The notes: generated from the letters alone by a model not told the origin. A stretch of 64,000 nucleotides of DNA from Lepidostoma basale (GCA_022606425.2 JAHDVF020001324.1:186001-250000), one strand, 5' to 3'; positions 31,126-42,425 are shown, counted from the first letter of the stretch. Translations and numbers: made by a program.

Positions 31126-31837
31126 ATCAGTTATTATTACTGTTTTCTTAAACAATGCTGCTGAACATAGAGCTTTCCTTTACTTTTCCACGTATTCCTG
31201 TATTGTGCCTTTCTCATAAGTTAGTTTTTTTTTAACAATAGAAATTCTTGTGCTGTGTTATGCAAACGATTTTGCACTTGTTACAAATAAAAAACTCGTC
31301 AAAACCGTCGCTTACGTAATCCGTGACGAGAGATCATACTAAATAAATAGGTACATAAAGATGAATGGACACATTTAGTCTTATTCAAAGTAGTGCATTG
31401 ACTGTTGTACGTCTATTAAGACATCTCCTCGAAACGTTGATGAAAGTATGTCGTCTTTGTGGATCAACAAGATGATTTTCTTAATACGTGGGTGATTAGG
31501 CACTGTCATATTATATTATGCAGCGTAAGGTACCTCGGTGTTGGGTCGTCAACACGCTCCGATGTTGGGATATGTAAATCAGACCGAAACGCAAGCGCGC
31601 TGTTGGTAATAGTCATTATGAAGAGCGTGTGAATGTGAAATTTTTCGAGGCTGATCCAAAAGTCTACACCGGACATTAATGATACAAAATACATGTATTT
31701 TTAAAAAACCCGTAACTTTGTTAAATTTCAATCCTAGGCATTGGTTTGCAGCAAAGACTATTGACACTGCTGGTTCTTGGAATGCCATTCGAGCCTTAAA
31801 TGTGGTATTTTCCCGTTTCTTTCTATATTTTTGTGTA
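31126..31837. other. unique stretch between R copies
   Basis: No gene recognised. Frames of up to 106 codons on the minus strand show no motif and share only repeat R at one end. Confidence 0.4.
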
Positions 31838-32012
31838 CAGCGAGACATCGAGGCAGAGTAGCGTAGCTTAAATTTGGTCTGGGTCCCCCTTGGTTGCAAA
31901 TATACATATATTATTACTATTTTTTTTTAACGTAAGTCCCGCATGGACGGGGGACGGGTCTAGGGAGTGTACGAGTGAAGCTGACGAAAGGCGCCGCTGC
32001 GCCTATAACAGC
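31838..32012 (+). repeat. direct repeat R, copy 2
   Basis: Same blocks as copy 1, about 950 bp away in the same orientation, with a slightly longer GACGGGGGACGGG segment. Confidence 0.75.
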
Positions 32013-32384
32013 TGCCTTAAACTATAAAAAATGTTTGTAATGTCTTTTGAGAAATTAAACAGATTTGAGCTTCGGGTAAGCGGAAGGAGCCCTCTATGGT
32101 TCGGCCAATAATATATTCTGTAAGAGTTACCTTCTCTTAGCAGGTGGGTCTTGGTTTTGTGGTGCCGAATATACACAATACGCCATATTTCTGTCTGCTA
32201 TGACCTTGGTGGTAATGTCGGTGATCACATTGCCCATGACTCGCGGGATAACAAGAACTACTCTAGGACGCCAGGGAGTCGAACTTACTGGACGTCTGTT
32301 GTCATGCAAGGCGGCGTTTCCCGGCATTTTATTTATACCTTCCAGAAGGGTATGGTATATTCTAAAGTGGCACTTCAGTCAGTT

Positions 32385-33025
32385 GAGTCTCCGTGAATTT
32401 CTTAATTCCTTCGTCGTATCTCGACTCGACTATTGCAACGGCATATATGCCAACATACCCAAGAAACAAACAAACAAACTTCAATCTGTTTTCAATGCGG
32501 CAGCACGACTTATAAAAGGTGTTCCAAAAAACCCGCATATTTCACAACATCTAAAAGATCTTCACTGGCTCAAGTGTCCTGAAAGAATCCAGTATAAACT
32601 ATGCTAGATGGTTTTTAAAGCGCTTCACAGAATGGTACCAGCCTATATATCTGAACTTTGTGTTGCTGATAGCCCATACTTGCGGCAATCTACGCTTCGA
32701 TCAGCAAACTCCTCTGCAATAGGCAGATTAGTTGAGCCAAAGCGCAACCTCCGGACAAATTTCGGAGATCGGGCTTTCGCAGTGGCAGGTCCGTCCGCCT
32801 GGAATATGCTTCCTGCACGCCTCAGATGCATTGACAATCCGACAGACTTTAAATCTCACCTAAAAACCCACCTTTTCAAAATATCCCATAAAATGTAAGC
32901 AACGGTTATCTGATTGCTGGTGTCACATGCAGCTCTCATGACTAAAAAACATTGTCAAAGCGCCCTTGAGGTGAGCTATTCACGAAAACGGCGCTATACA
33001 AATCAGCCTAATTATTATTATAATT
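32385..33025 (+). mobile_element. CR1-a C-terminal region with 3' end
   Basis: In one frame: VVSRLDYCNGIYANIPKKQ, NAAARLIKG, HWLKCPERIQYKLC, a TAG stop (32605-32607), then VFKALHRMVPAYISELCVAD, FGDRAFAVAGPSAWNMLPAR and LKTHLFKISHKM. This is the classic CR1/L2 C-terminus. The 11.7-kb copy has TGG at the TAG position, so the stop is a point mutation. The 3' end GGCGCTATACAAATCAGCC leads to ATT repeats. Confidence 0.9.
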
Positions 33026-33099
33026 ATGAAAATCGAGTCTCAAATTTTTAAACAAAAAGTATTCAAAAATATGCATTGTGATGTAGCTATGAACTTTTT

Positions 33100-33400
33100 G
33101 ATTCGTCCTCCTCCAGATCCGTTTGGCATCACAACTGGAGGTCCATTATCTGTTCCACAGTGATCAAACATGTCGCAACGATATGTCAGGCCTTTGTTAT
33201 ATTTGCATATAACAAGATTACCGTTTAAAAATCATCTCACAATGAATTCTGTATTTGTTCTCGGGTGCATGACATCATTGCTGACTGGGATGAACAAGAC
33301 ATGAATATTCAATGGGTTCGAGTCTAATTGTTAATTGTCATATTCTGTAATATTATAATACAATTCTGCCTTTCAAAGACTTCGAACGCATCATCATCAA
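33100..33400 (-). pseudogene. unidentified degraded coding segment
   Basis: Minus-strand translation is coding-like for about 75 codons with two stops: residues such as SNPLNIHVLFIPVSNDV, then after a stop LVICKYNKGLTYRCDMFDHC and GPPVVMPNGSGGG. The spaced cysteines suggest a folded domain. I do not recognise the family; it could be a transposon, viral or host-gene relic. It is not part of the neighbouring CR1-a. Confidence 0.4.
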
Positions 33401-33549
33401 AACTGCAATTTTAAAGTGAATTATTACTATTATAATTAAGTATTTAGATGACCATTACATCTTTGAGGAATAATCAGGGAGATATTATGTGAAAACTTTT
33501 TAAATCAAATGAAGTATGTCGATACTAGTCTCTCTCTCTGGTTTCAATC

Positions 33550-33908
33550 CTTGGATTGATTTGTGGCAATTTCCTCTATTCTTATCTTCTATTCTTCCCT
33601 GTCTTGTGCGGCTCTTTTGAAATCGGCATATGATGAGCAGCGCACGTCCACCAACAGGTCCTCCAGGTACTCTCGACGTGGGCGTCCCCTAGAGTTTGTC
33701 CCCTCGGTCATACTCTCCATTATTGCGTGCAAGAGGCCTTCTTGTCGTATTACATGGCCGATCCATCTTGCACGCCTTTCGGACAAGGTCCTGAGCAGGT
33801 GCCTTCCTCTTTCGATTCTTTGGAGAGCCTCCTCATTTGTAATGTGGTCTCTCCAGGAAAATTCTAATAGTCTTCTATAGGACCACATATCAAAAGCCTC
33901 TAGTCTCC
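33550..33908 (-). mobile_element. LINE-H C-terminal fragment
   Basis: An open frame (33888-33589 and beyond) encodes MWSYRRLLEFSWRDHITNEE, RRARWIGHVIRQEGLLHAIM, MTEGTNSRGRPRREYLEDLL and FKRAAQDREEW. This is the post-RT C-terminus of an RTE-like LINE. It ends near TNQSRIET. Confidence 0.8.
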
Positions 33909-33929
33909 GATACTATTAAGTAGGGTGAA

Positions 33930-34130
33930 ACCATGAATTGTCGATATAAAGACAAAATCGGTAGCAGTTTTTAAATGAATATCTTTTTAAATCATTTGAT
34001 CGTCTAATGTGTTAATTTTAATAAATAAGCCATGTTCTTAGTAAGGTGAAATATCTCGTTCGATTAAAATACAATAAAACTTCTACAAAACATACGTTTT
34101 TATTCATATTAATTATTTATTGTGAAGTTT
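33930..34130 (+). mobile_element. FB-E end fused to FB-D half
   Basis: TTGTCGATATAAAGACAAAATCGG matches the FB-E end. Then AAGGTGAAATATCTCGTTCG and CAATAAAACTTCTACAAAAC match a decayed FB-D right arm. Confidence 0.5.
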
Positions 34131-34204
34131 CAAATCATTAAAAATAAAGAGTAAATTTGTGTTTTTTTTTAAGTATTATTATAATTTTACATTTCATTTG
34201 AATA

Positions 34205-34435
34205 CGTTTTGTGTGATTTTGGGTAATAATGAATGTGTGATTTCTCCTTTTCGACCGACGTTTCGGAGATCGTTCTAGTCTCCATCTTCAGGGTAATGTG
34301 GTAATGGTAATCATTACCACCACCACATTACCCTGAAGATGGAGACTGCAACGATCTCCGAAACGTCGCGTCGGTTGAGAAGGAGAAATCACACGGTGTT
34401 ACCCAAAATCACACAAAACATATTGCTGCCAACCG
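34205..34435. mobile_element. FB-F foldback
   Basis: TTTTGTGTGATTTTGGGTAA at 34208 is mirrored by TTACCCAAAATCACACAAAA at 34409. The arms also share AGAAGGAGAAATCACA-type and CGACGTTTCGGAGATCG sequences. They meet in a GGTAATGGTAATCATTACC palindrome. Confidence 0.85.
34328..34377 (+). ncRNA. hammerhead-like motif (FB-F)
   Basis: CTGAAGA (34333-34339), hairpin GGAGA/TCTCC (34341-34359), GAAAC (34360-34364), a five-base spacer, GTC (34370-34372) and GGT, which pairs with ACC just before the box. One box base differs from CTGATGA. The opposite arm mirrors it. Confidence 0.45.
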
Positions 34436-35675
34436 TGATAATAAAATAAATGTATTTAGTTATTCTTGTATATTTTAATTATGATTTTGTGATTCTTTAC
34501 TCTCTTCTTAATTAATATAATACCCTAGTCTACTTACATACTTTATAATTACTATTGCCGCTCAAATAACTACATATGGTATATGAAATAATGAATAATG
34601 ATATAATGCCCATTTCTCGTGAATTTGAGCATAGTACAAAAGTAAATAGATCTCACTTAGTATACAGCAATTAGATAAACAGTTGCAACCCGTGAAATAT
34701 TCACGGAAGTAAAGATTTTCTACCCTTAAAAAACTTGCTTCCCTATACAATTGTAATCATCTTTGTATCATTTTGTACGCCTACGTTAAGAATTTCACAA
34801 ATAACAACACTGAATTGTTCTCAATATAATCACAACAATATTTGAAATAATCCAGAAACGTTCTCGATTCGATTTTTTCTAAGCATTCCTCCCTCGGTAT
34901 CTTGTATTCAAAACATTCTCGCACTCTTTCTTGGCGACTCCCGGTTTTTGTTTACTTATATTATGACACATGATACAAATATCTAGTATCTAAAATATGT
35001 CTAGAGTATAAAAAAAATATTTACATACAATATCATCTTGATACTTTCGTATTTCGAAAATGGAAAAAAACATTCGATAATAAACTTTGATGTGTTCTTG
35101 TTTATTGTAGAATTTTATCGAAGGCCAAGTAACTACATCACTCGACCGCCGGTCAGAGAATCCACATTAAAACAAAGTAAATAAAATGCTTTTATGCCCG
35201 TATAAAACCTGGTACATAAATATGTTTCATAACTCTAATTCTTCGTCCATATCCGTGTCCGGTCGTTACGGTACCGTCCGTAAAATTCGTTTAATTTTCC
35301 TCCGTTACAGGCTAACGGCCGTTAGCTGTACTCGGGTCCTATGTTATATCCTGCTACATTATATACACTGGTTTAATGACAGTCGTTATTTGCAAGGAAT
35401 TGTGGTAACAACTGACAAACATTATAGCTGGAAGTTAGGCCACCGAAGGCAATAAAGTACTGGTGGTTTGATTTGAAACATGAAGGCTTTTTATCTAAGT
35501 AAATGTTATGCAGACCCTGTATTATCAGAGGTTATGGACACCATTTGTTCCGATAGTCACCTGATTCAATCATTGTTTTGATCATAACGCTCGTATCCGT
35601 CTTAGCTTTATGTACAATAATTAATACTTTATTAGCAATTAATTAACAAAATTATATTCATTTTAGTTTCCAAAA
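34436..35675. other. 1.2-kb stretch, no gene seen
   Basis: 34685-34712 has CCCGTGAAATATTCACGG, also seen at 9.12 kb. 35230-35340 is GC-richer with CCGTTA/TAACGG words. No recognised protein. Confidence 0.4.
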
Positions 35676-35679
35676 ACCT

Positions 35680-36210
35680 ATCCAAAAAAGCTAGAATGGC
35701 AGTGCACAATGGTGTTCTTCTACAGACCCTTATGTATGGAAGCGAAGCATGGAACTGGCAAAAGAAGGTTGAAAGTAGAATAAATGCAGTAGAAATGAGA
35801 TCTCTTAGACGAATGTGTGGATACTCTGTGTATGATAGAGTGTCGAATGAAAATATTAGAAGTGAATGCGGTGCGAATGATGGTGTTTTGAACAAAATAA
35901 TGAAAGCATCATTAAGATGGTTTGGACATATGGAAATAATCAATGAAGAAAGAATGGTAAAAAAATTATATGTTAACGATGTAAATGGAACCAGAAATAG
36001 TGGAAGACCGAGGAAAACGTGGCACGTTCAAATTAATCAAATATTGAATGTCGGCCATGTGAGGAGTCAGAGAAATCGACGCGCGTGCATGACACGATGT
36101 ATGAATGTTGAGGAAGCGAGAGAAATATGTCAGGAAAGAAAAGTGTAGCAGTCCATTCTTTCTGCCTACCCCTTCGGGGAGACGGCGTGATGGTTAGTTG
36201 TTCGTTTTTT
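35680..36210 (+). mobile_element. LINE-W, well-preserved C-terminal copy
   Basis: A 150-codon open frame (35696-36148) runs MAVHNGVLLQTLMYGSEAWN, ESRINAVEMRSLRRMCGYSV, WFGHMEIINEERM, GRPRKTWHVQINQ to EARE. A stop precedes the last residues. The hairpin CCCCTTCGGGG and a short GTTA tail follow. 5'-truncated. Confidence 0.9.
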
Positions 36211-37220
36211 AGTTTCCATCATTTGGCAGAAACACGATTATACTTAATCATTTGAATAAATTGAATAACATTTTAAAAATACAAATTGTTACAGAATTTA
36301 TTCGAATGTGAATACTTAAACATTATTACTTGTTTAATAAGAAACACTTTTTATTGAGGCTGGAATCATCAGGTGTTAATAAAAAAAATATAATACATCA
36401 ATTGTGATGAAATAACAATGTTTCAGATTAAGCAGTTAATAAGTTATAGGTTTGTTTCTGCAGGTTTCTCCCATTTTCGTCTTCAATTAACATCACAACT
36501 TTTTTTATACATAATCGATACATAATTTTTTTCATCATTTTTTTATTTGTATATTCAATGAAAAACCAACATTCTGGTAAGAAATTTCATTTCTACCACA
36601 TTATATTCTTCATTTTTTTGCCAGTACCATACTTTACATTCGTACATGTAAATATTTAATTCATTACTATATACTAATATTTGTTTTTGGTATAATTTTA
36701 GTGAAATTAACAATTGATGTTTCTTCTGAATTAACTAACTTCAATATTTAAGACAAATAACGTTTTTGAATAGAAATTCAAAGCTATTTATTTTATGCGG
36801 AAAATATTGATTTAAATCTATTTATACACATTTTATAAAAATGTCGGAGCCAAAAAAAAACTAACGCCTCTGTATTTCCTAATATAAACATTTCAAATTC
36901 GCGTAGTTTAAAGTCTTAAGTAGCTCAAACCCTTAAAACTAACCACCTTTAATATCCACTTAGCTTTTTCACTTTAAACTTTCAAAGTTTTAAGATGTTT
37001 CAGTCAATTAGAACGTTAACTTTGAAGTTCTTTGCTCAAAACAAAATATTATAACAAGATGGCTTCCGAGGGACGATTTATTTAACTATTAATTATTTAT
37101 CTACTTACATAGAGTTGATAATGAGGAAGGAATTATTTTAAATAAACTACAATACATATCATAAACTAAACATTATTTTTATAGCAAAATCATTAAATAA
37201 AAAATGTTTTTTCAATTGCT
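36211..37220. other. AT-rich stretch, no gene seen
   Basis: Only short frames. 36330-36440 has loose FB-B-like phrases (CATCAGGTGTTAATAAAAAA). Confidence 0.4.
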
Positions 37221-37221
37221 T

Positions 37222-37297
37222 CTACTTTTGTCTTTATTTCAACAGCAACCGGTTTCACCAGGCTTGCTGACATCGACAGACTGGTGACACTGTTATT
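37222..37297 (-). mobile_element. FB-E copy, single arm
   Basis: Minus strand: CACCAGTCTGTCGATGTCAG, hairpin, GGTGAAACCGGTTGCTGTTG and AAATAAAGACAAAAGTAG. It abuts the LINE-W tail. Confidence 0.7.
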
Positions 37298-37304
37298 TTA
37301 GATT

Positions 37305-37835
37305 AACTAACTAACTAACTAACCATCACGCCGTCTCCCCGGAGGGGTAGGCAGAAAGAATGGAACGCCACACTGTTCTGTCTTGACATACTTCTCTCGA
37401 TTCCTCTACATTCATACATCTTGTCATGCACGCACGTCGATTTCTCCGACTCCTCACGTGTCCGACATTCAATATTTGATTGATTTGATCGTGCCACGTT
37501 TTCCTCGGCCTTCCTCTATTTCTAGCTCCGTTCACGCCGTTTACATATACCTTCTTTACCACTCTGTCTTCACTCATTCTTTCCCTGTGTCCAAACCATC
37601 TTAATGACCCTTTCCTTATTTTGTTCATAACACTTTCATTCGCACCACATTCACTTCTTATACTTGCATTTGTCACTCTATCAAATACAGATTTGCCACA
37701 CATTCGTCTGAGAGATCTCATTTCTACTGCATTTATTCTACTTTCATCCTTCTTTTGCCAGTTCCATGCTTCACTTCCATACATAAGGGTCGGCACAAGA
37801 ACACCATTGTGCACTGCCATCTTGGCTTTTTTGGA
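37305..37835 (-). mobile_element. LINE-W, best-preserved C-terminal copy
   Basis: A 164-codon open frame (37820-37326, minus) covers MAVHNGVLVPTLMYGSEAWN, RRMCGKSVFDRVTNASI, SLRWFGHRERM, GRPRKTWHDQINQILNVGH, RRACMTRCMNVEE and WRSILSAYPSGETA, the family's normal terminus. The last codons overlap the CCCCTCCGGGG hairpin. The GTTA tail is intact. The N-terminal endonuclease and RT are absent. Confidence 0.9.
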
Positions 37836-37959
37836 TAGGCTTTTATTTTAGATTAACATAAACTTAAAAAGTTTTCTACCAAGATATTTCAGTATACTCG
37901 TAAAATATAAATTATTTTACAAACGCTTGCCATTGTTGTATAGATTAATTAATTTGTTT

Positions 37960-38760
37960 TAGGTTAACATAATCCTTACGATATGAAAAGCAGCTAAGTT
38001 TATTGTCGCGAGAATTTTCTTATTCTGAGAATTTCTTCTCGTAACTGGCACATCCCGGGAAAACGGGTGGCTGTTTTCCCGGTATAAAGGAGTGGGGGCG
38101 GGTAGGAAAAAGGAGAACATAAAAGAAAGAGAAAGAGGACACAGCAGAGAGCTTTTCATCTCCCACCTATTCCGTAGAAGAAAGCGGAATAGGAGTCCTT
38201 ATTATTCTAAGAGAAAAGGCGAAGAAAGGCATTTGTAGCCTCAATGGGCGAAAGCTCCACCCACGCGTTCCGGGAGCTTTTGTACAGAGCTTTCTCTAAA
38301 GCTCAATGTATTGAAGTAGAGCAGTATTTCTCAACCCGTTTCATTAGCTTTCTTTTTAGTGTTTAAGTTTTGTAGCCACATTTCACATAGTCTCATTTCT
38401 TTATTTGAAATCTCTTACTCGTACTAAGTCGGGTTTATTTGTTCATGGTTATATTTTTTGGGAGCTTGTATTAGTCTGCGTCTCCTAGTATCTTCTTCGG
38501 GGATTATTCCTTATATCACCATATTATTAGAACATTGTGTGTGGTAATTAAATATTGCTTAGCTCCATCTTAGCAGTACCATTTCGCCAGCATTAAAAAA
38601 AACAACAAGTCCTTGGCTGTTCGAGGGCGATACCGTACCGTCAGCAATATGTCAGCTCAAAAATGTTCGCTTAACTGTTCCCGCGCGATACCGCACCGCC
38701 AGCACTTCACGTGTATGGTAGTAGAAGGCCACTCCAATGAGACAAGGTGCCGTGGTGCAT
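37960..38760 (+). promoter_or_regulatory. possible solo LTR or promoter-like segment
   Basis: GGTATAAAGG at 38080 is a good TATA box. It is followed by a purine-rich leader and, near 38630 and 38690, a direct repeat of GCGATACCGTACCGTCAGCA / GCGATACCGCACCGCCAGCA. This is the look of a BEL/Pao or gypsy LTR and leader, but I could not find paired ends or a target duplication. A host promoter cannot be excluded. Confidence 0.3.
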
Positions 38761-39865
38761 AATATTTATTTTTAAAATGTATCCTTATAATTGCTTAAAA
38801 AAAAAACTTTTAAAATTAGTATTCTATCGAATCATATCATAACACTATTTTTTCCACTTAAATATTTTATATGATTCTACCGATGAAGGTACTCGTATAA
38901 TGTATTAAAAAACATGTATAGATAAATGGACTCATCAGTAGAATAAACAAGAGTATGGAATGGAAATATTTTTATTATTATTCATTCTTTGAGTATCGCT
39001 ATTTGATCATTTTACATGCTAACCGGTTTCGACTATATCGAACTCTTCATCGCGACAATCTGTAAAAAAACGGTTTTCGTAAAATATATTAATTATTGTG
39101 GTTTTTAAGTAGGTATTAGAATATTTTTTTATACGTTTAAGTGGTTACAAATCAACCAAATTATTTTTATATGTAATTTCACTGATTTTTCTATTAAATT
39201 CGATTATTCTTTAATTTCTTGTGCTTAGGATTCTAGTGAACTTTTAGTATCCCAATTGAAAGTTTTATTCGCGTGTTTTTCATTAGTGTGTATGTATGTG
39301 TGTGTGTTTTTTCGATATTTACTTTAGTACAGTAAAATAATCTCGGATTTTTATAATTTTATAATTTTGTAATTTAAATATTTTAGCATCTGTGAGAAAT
39401 TTCTCTGAAGCTTTTCCAAGAACAGAGATCTCATTCTGTCTCCTTCCTCCTCACAGGTACTTCTCTCTCTCATTGGACTTAATTTCCTGAAATAATAATA
39501 CCGCCTTACAATGTGTAATGCGATTATGTTTTCCGTGTCCTGGGGAACATTATATTCTCATTTGCTGAATACGATATGATTCGGATTATTATGTAATTAG
39601 ACCCTTATTCCGTTCCACTGCATGCGATTCTTTTAAAACATTCAAATTTCAAAAATGGATCTTTGAAATTCTAATTTCATTATATGCGTGTATTTCCGTG
39701 TATTTCATTGATATCTTATCAAAAACAACTCAAATTCAAATTCACTTCAAATAATTATTTAATAAAACTACTTTTTTTCATTAAATACTTACTTACTACT
39801 ACTGGATCAGTCTGTCGATTTGTCAATCAATTGCATTCATTGAACGTGATAATTTTTACGCGTAA
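38761..39865. other. AT-rich stretch with a decayed hammerhead-like repeat
   Basis: 39027-39063 reads, on the minus strand, GTCGCGATGAAGAGTTCG...AGTCGAAACCGGTTAGC, the same layout with an eroded box. No gene seen. Confidence 0.4.
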
Positions 39866-39911
39866 CTTACTAACTAACTAATAAACCATAACGCCGTCTC
39901 CCCGAAGGGGT

Positions 39912-40454
39912 CTTCTTCTTCTTCTTCTTCAGCCGTCTCTCCACTGCTGGATGTAGGCCTCTTCTAATTTCTTCCATTTTTCTCTTCTTTGGGCTTCTCT
40001 TATCCACCTGCTACCCGCGACAGGGACAATATCATCGGCCCAACGTTTCTGAGGCCGGCCTATTCCTCTTTTTATGTCCCATGGTCTCCATCCTAGGACT
40101 CTGGGTGCCCATCTGTCTGTTCCCTGTCTGGCAACATGACCTGCCCATTGCCATTTTAGCCTGGCAATACGATCCACCACGTCGACAACCTTTGTCCGGC
40201 GTCTGATTTCTTCATTTCTGATTCTATCTCTCAGACTTATGCCTAACATTTGTCTCTCCATAGATCGCTGTGTACAATTTAATTTATATATGGTCCTCGC
40301 AGTTAAGGTGATAGTTTCCAGACCATATGTAAGCACAGGGAGGATACATGTTTCAAACACTTTTCTTTTTAAATTCATGGGAATATCCTTGTTTTTAAGG
40401 ATATGATTGAGTTTCCCAAAGGCTGCCCAACCTAGTCCAATTCTTCTGGGTACT
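39912..40454 (-). mobile_element. RTE-A (HmRTE-like) nested in LINE-W
   Basis: The frame 40378-39929 (149 codons, minus) encodes RKVFETCILPVLTYGLETIT, ERQMLGISLRDRIRNEEIRR, KWQWAGHVARQ, GIGRPQKRWADDIV and WKKLEEAYIQQWRDG, the RTE C-terminus. Upstream coding sequence (RRIGLGWAAFGKLNHILK) reaches 40445. An AAG tail (TTC repeats) closes it. The 13 bases TCCCCGAAGGGGT flank it at 39899-39911 and 40455-40467, a clean target duplication. Confidence 0.9.
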
Positions 40455-40898
40455 TCCCCGAAGGGGTAGGCAGAAAGAAAGAACTGCTACACTTTTCTTT
40501 CCTGACATATTTCTCTCGCTTTCTCAACATTTATACATTACGTCATGCACGCGCGTAGATTTCTCTGACTCGTCACGTGGCCGATATTCAATATTTAATT
40601 TATTTGATCGTGACACGTTTTCCTCGGTCTTCCTCTTTATAAAGTTCCATTTATATCGTTAACATATACTTTTTTACTACTCTTACTTCATTCATTCTTT
40701 CCATGTGTCCAAACCATCTTAATTCATTATTTTGTTCCTAACACCATCATTCGCATCGCATTTACTTCTTATAGTTTCATTAGACACTCTACCATACACA
40801 GAGTATCTACATATTTGTCTTAGAGATCTCATTTATACTGCATTTATTATACTTTTACCTTTCTTTTGCCAGTTCTATGTTTCGCTTCCATACTTGAC

Positions 40899-41163
40899 GA
40901 CCTTCGTGGCAGAGTGGTTACGATCTCTGACTTCCATGCCGAAGGTCCTGGGTTTGATTCCCGGCGATGGCAGTGTGATTGTCACACTGTCTTTGGTCTG
41001 GTGTAGAATTCACGTGACAATAAAATGGCGATAGATTGGCTATATCACATGTCACAAGAATCAATATAATAGCTAAAATATAAAAAAAATGTATAAAGTA
41101 ATTGGGTCGAAACGACTTGTTGTGTACATTAAAAAAAAATAAAAATAAAAAAAAATAAAAATA
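40899..41163 (+). mobile_element. tRNA-derived SINE nested in LINE-W
   Basis: Box A-like TGGCAGAGTGGTTA (40907-40920), box B-like GGTTTGATTCC (40951-40961), the SINE body and a long A-rich tail of AAAAATAAAA units. This is the best full-length copy in the window. I see no clean target duplication. Confidence 0.9.
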
Positions 41164-41225
41164 AGGGTCGGTACAAGAACACCATATTAAACTGTCATTT
41201 TAGCTGTTTTGGAAAGGAATTTAAG

Positions 41226-41885
41226 CTTATCTATATTTTTTGCCTACTCCCAGACACGTACAATAAAAAAAAATCACTTGTGGTGTGTTCATATTTACAA
41301 TTTATAAGTTGAATAACGGTTAGTTTTGTATTCCATTCCTTTGATTATAAAACAATATGGCGAAGTTCATTCTGTTGAACTACGAAGGCCGTTCTCATGC
41401 CCCGGGGAGCTTTGTCTGATTCCGGAAACACCCGAGCGCTACCGAAGGCTTTCATCGGCTGTGTTTGTTACGGAGGCTTTACGTTTCAATTACCCACCCC
41501 TAACTTCCTCCCCATCCACCCCAGCAACACAAAACGACCAATATTGTCAGAACATACAAAGCGGTTTAATACAAATAACCGATACTCACCCCTTTGAGAC
41601 TACTACAAACAAATATTATTATATTTTGTATTCGCGCTTAATATACATATACACATACATAAACCCTCATTTTGTGACGTCAATGGAACCGATGGGTAGA
41701 TAGATATGTTTTTATTGTTTGCCTACGTGGAAATAATTACAATGTATGAGTTATTATTATATACATGGATTTAAAGATAATAACAGTTTTTCTAAGTGTT
41801 TAATTATTCTAGTCAAGCATAACAAAATGAAGAAGTAGAATTAATATTTTTTTTGTGTTCTAAAAGTATAAAAAATTAACAGAAT
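41226..41885. other. unique stretch with a GC-rich patch
   Basis: 41380-41520 is GC-rich. A 125-codon frame (41326-41703) crosses it, but no motif supports a gene. Confidence 0.4.
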
Positions 41886-41889
41886 TTAA

Positions 41890-42015
41890 TTGATACCAAT
41901 GAAAACGCCTGCTTTCTAAAAGTTTTATAAATTTTTGGGAACGACATGTTTCGTCTTTTTAATGCATTCTCAAACATTTTATAGTGCCTTAGAAAGGCGA
42001 AACATATCAGTATTA
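41890..42015. mobile_element. FB-D foldback, short centre
   Basis: GAAAACGCCTGCTTTCTAAAAG, GACATGTTTCGTCTTTTTAATGC and CCTTAGAAAGGCGAAACATATC. The right outer end is lost. A weaker FB-D-like half follows at 42120-42215. Confidence 0.65.
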
Positions 42016-42254
42016 ATTCAGAATAAATTATTTAATATGGTGTTTCAATAAATAGAATAACAATAAATACAATCTCATTTGTTTTTTAACAAATTTAAGT
42101 ACTTAAATAATAGTAAGAGGAACTCTCGTTTTCTATGATGAGAGGGAAATGTTTTGCATTTTCTAGGGCATTATAAAATAATTTGATAGTGCCTTAGCAT
42201 ACGTTTTACTGTATTACAATATTATAAAAATTTTAATGAGGATTTTTTAAGAAT

Positions 42255-42425
42255 TAAAACAGCATTTGTCAGACGTGGTGGTTGTAAGAAATGCGGAATG
42301 GGGAATGTTGTTAACACAAGCGATCGCTTGACCCAACCAATGAGGTCATAAGTACTGAAACGCCTCGGCCACCATATTCTGTTAAAAAAACATATATATC
42401 TTCGTCTCTATTGAGAAACAATTGA
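42255..42425 (+). repeat. 165-bp inverted repeat, left copy
   Basis: TAAGAAATGCGGAATGGGGAATGTTG, CCCAACCAATGAGGTCATAAG and ATCTTCGTCTCTATTGAGAAAC recur in the same order on the minus strand at 44690-44850. Confidence 0.75.

Larger units (their letters stand above)
39868..41225 (-). mobile_element. LINE-W copy split by RTE-A and a SINE
   Basis: Three pieces are collinear: 39868-39911 (tail and hairpin), 40455-40898 (coding region) and 41164-41225 (MAVHNG region, decayed). Removing the two inserts restores one copy spanning the usual C-terminal region. Confidence 0.85.

Noticed and set aside
40903..40965. Possible genuine tRNA gene
   Set aside because: Box A and B are present but no acceptor stem or anticodon arm closes; the sequence continues into a SINE body and A-rich tail.
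41326..41703. 125-codon frame crossing a GC-rich patch
   Set aside because: Overlapping alternative frame, low-complexity end and no family resemblance.
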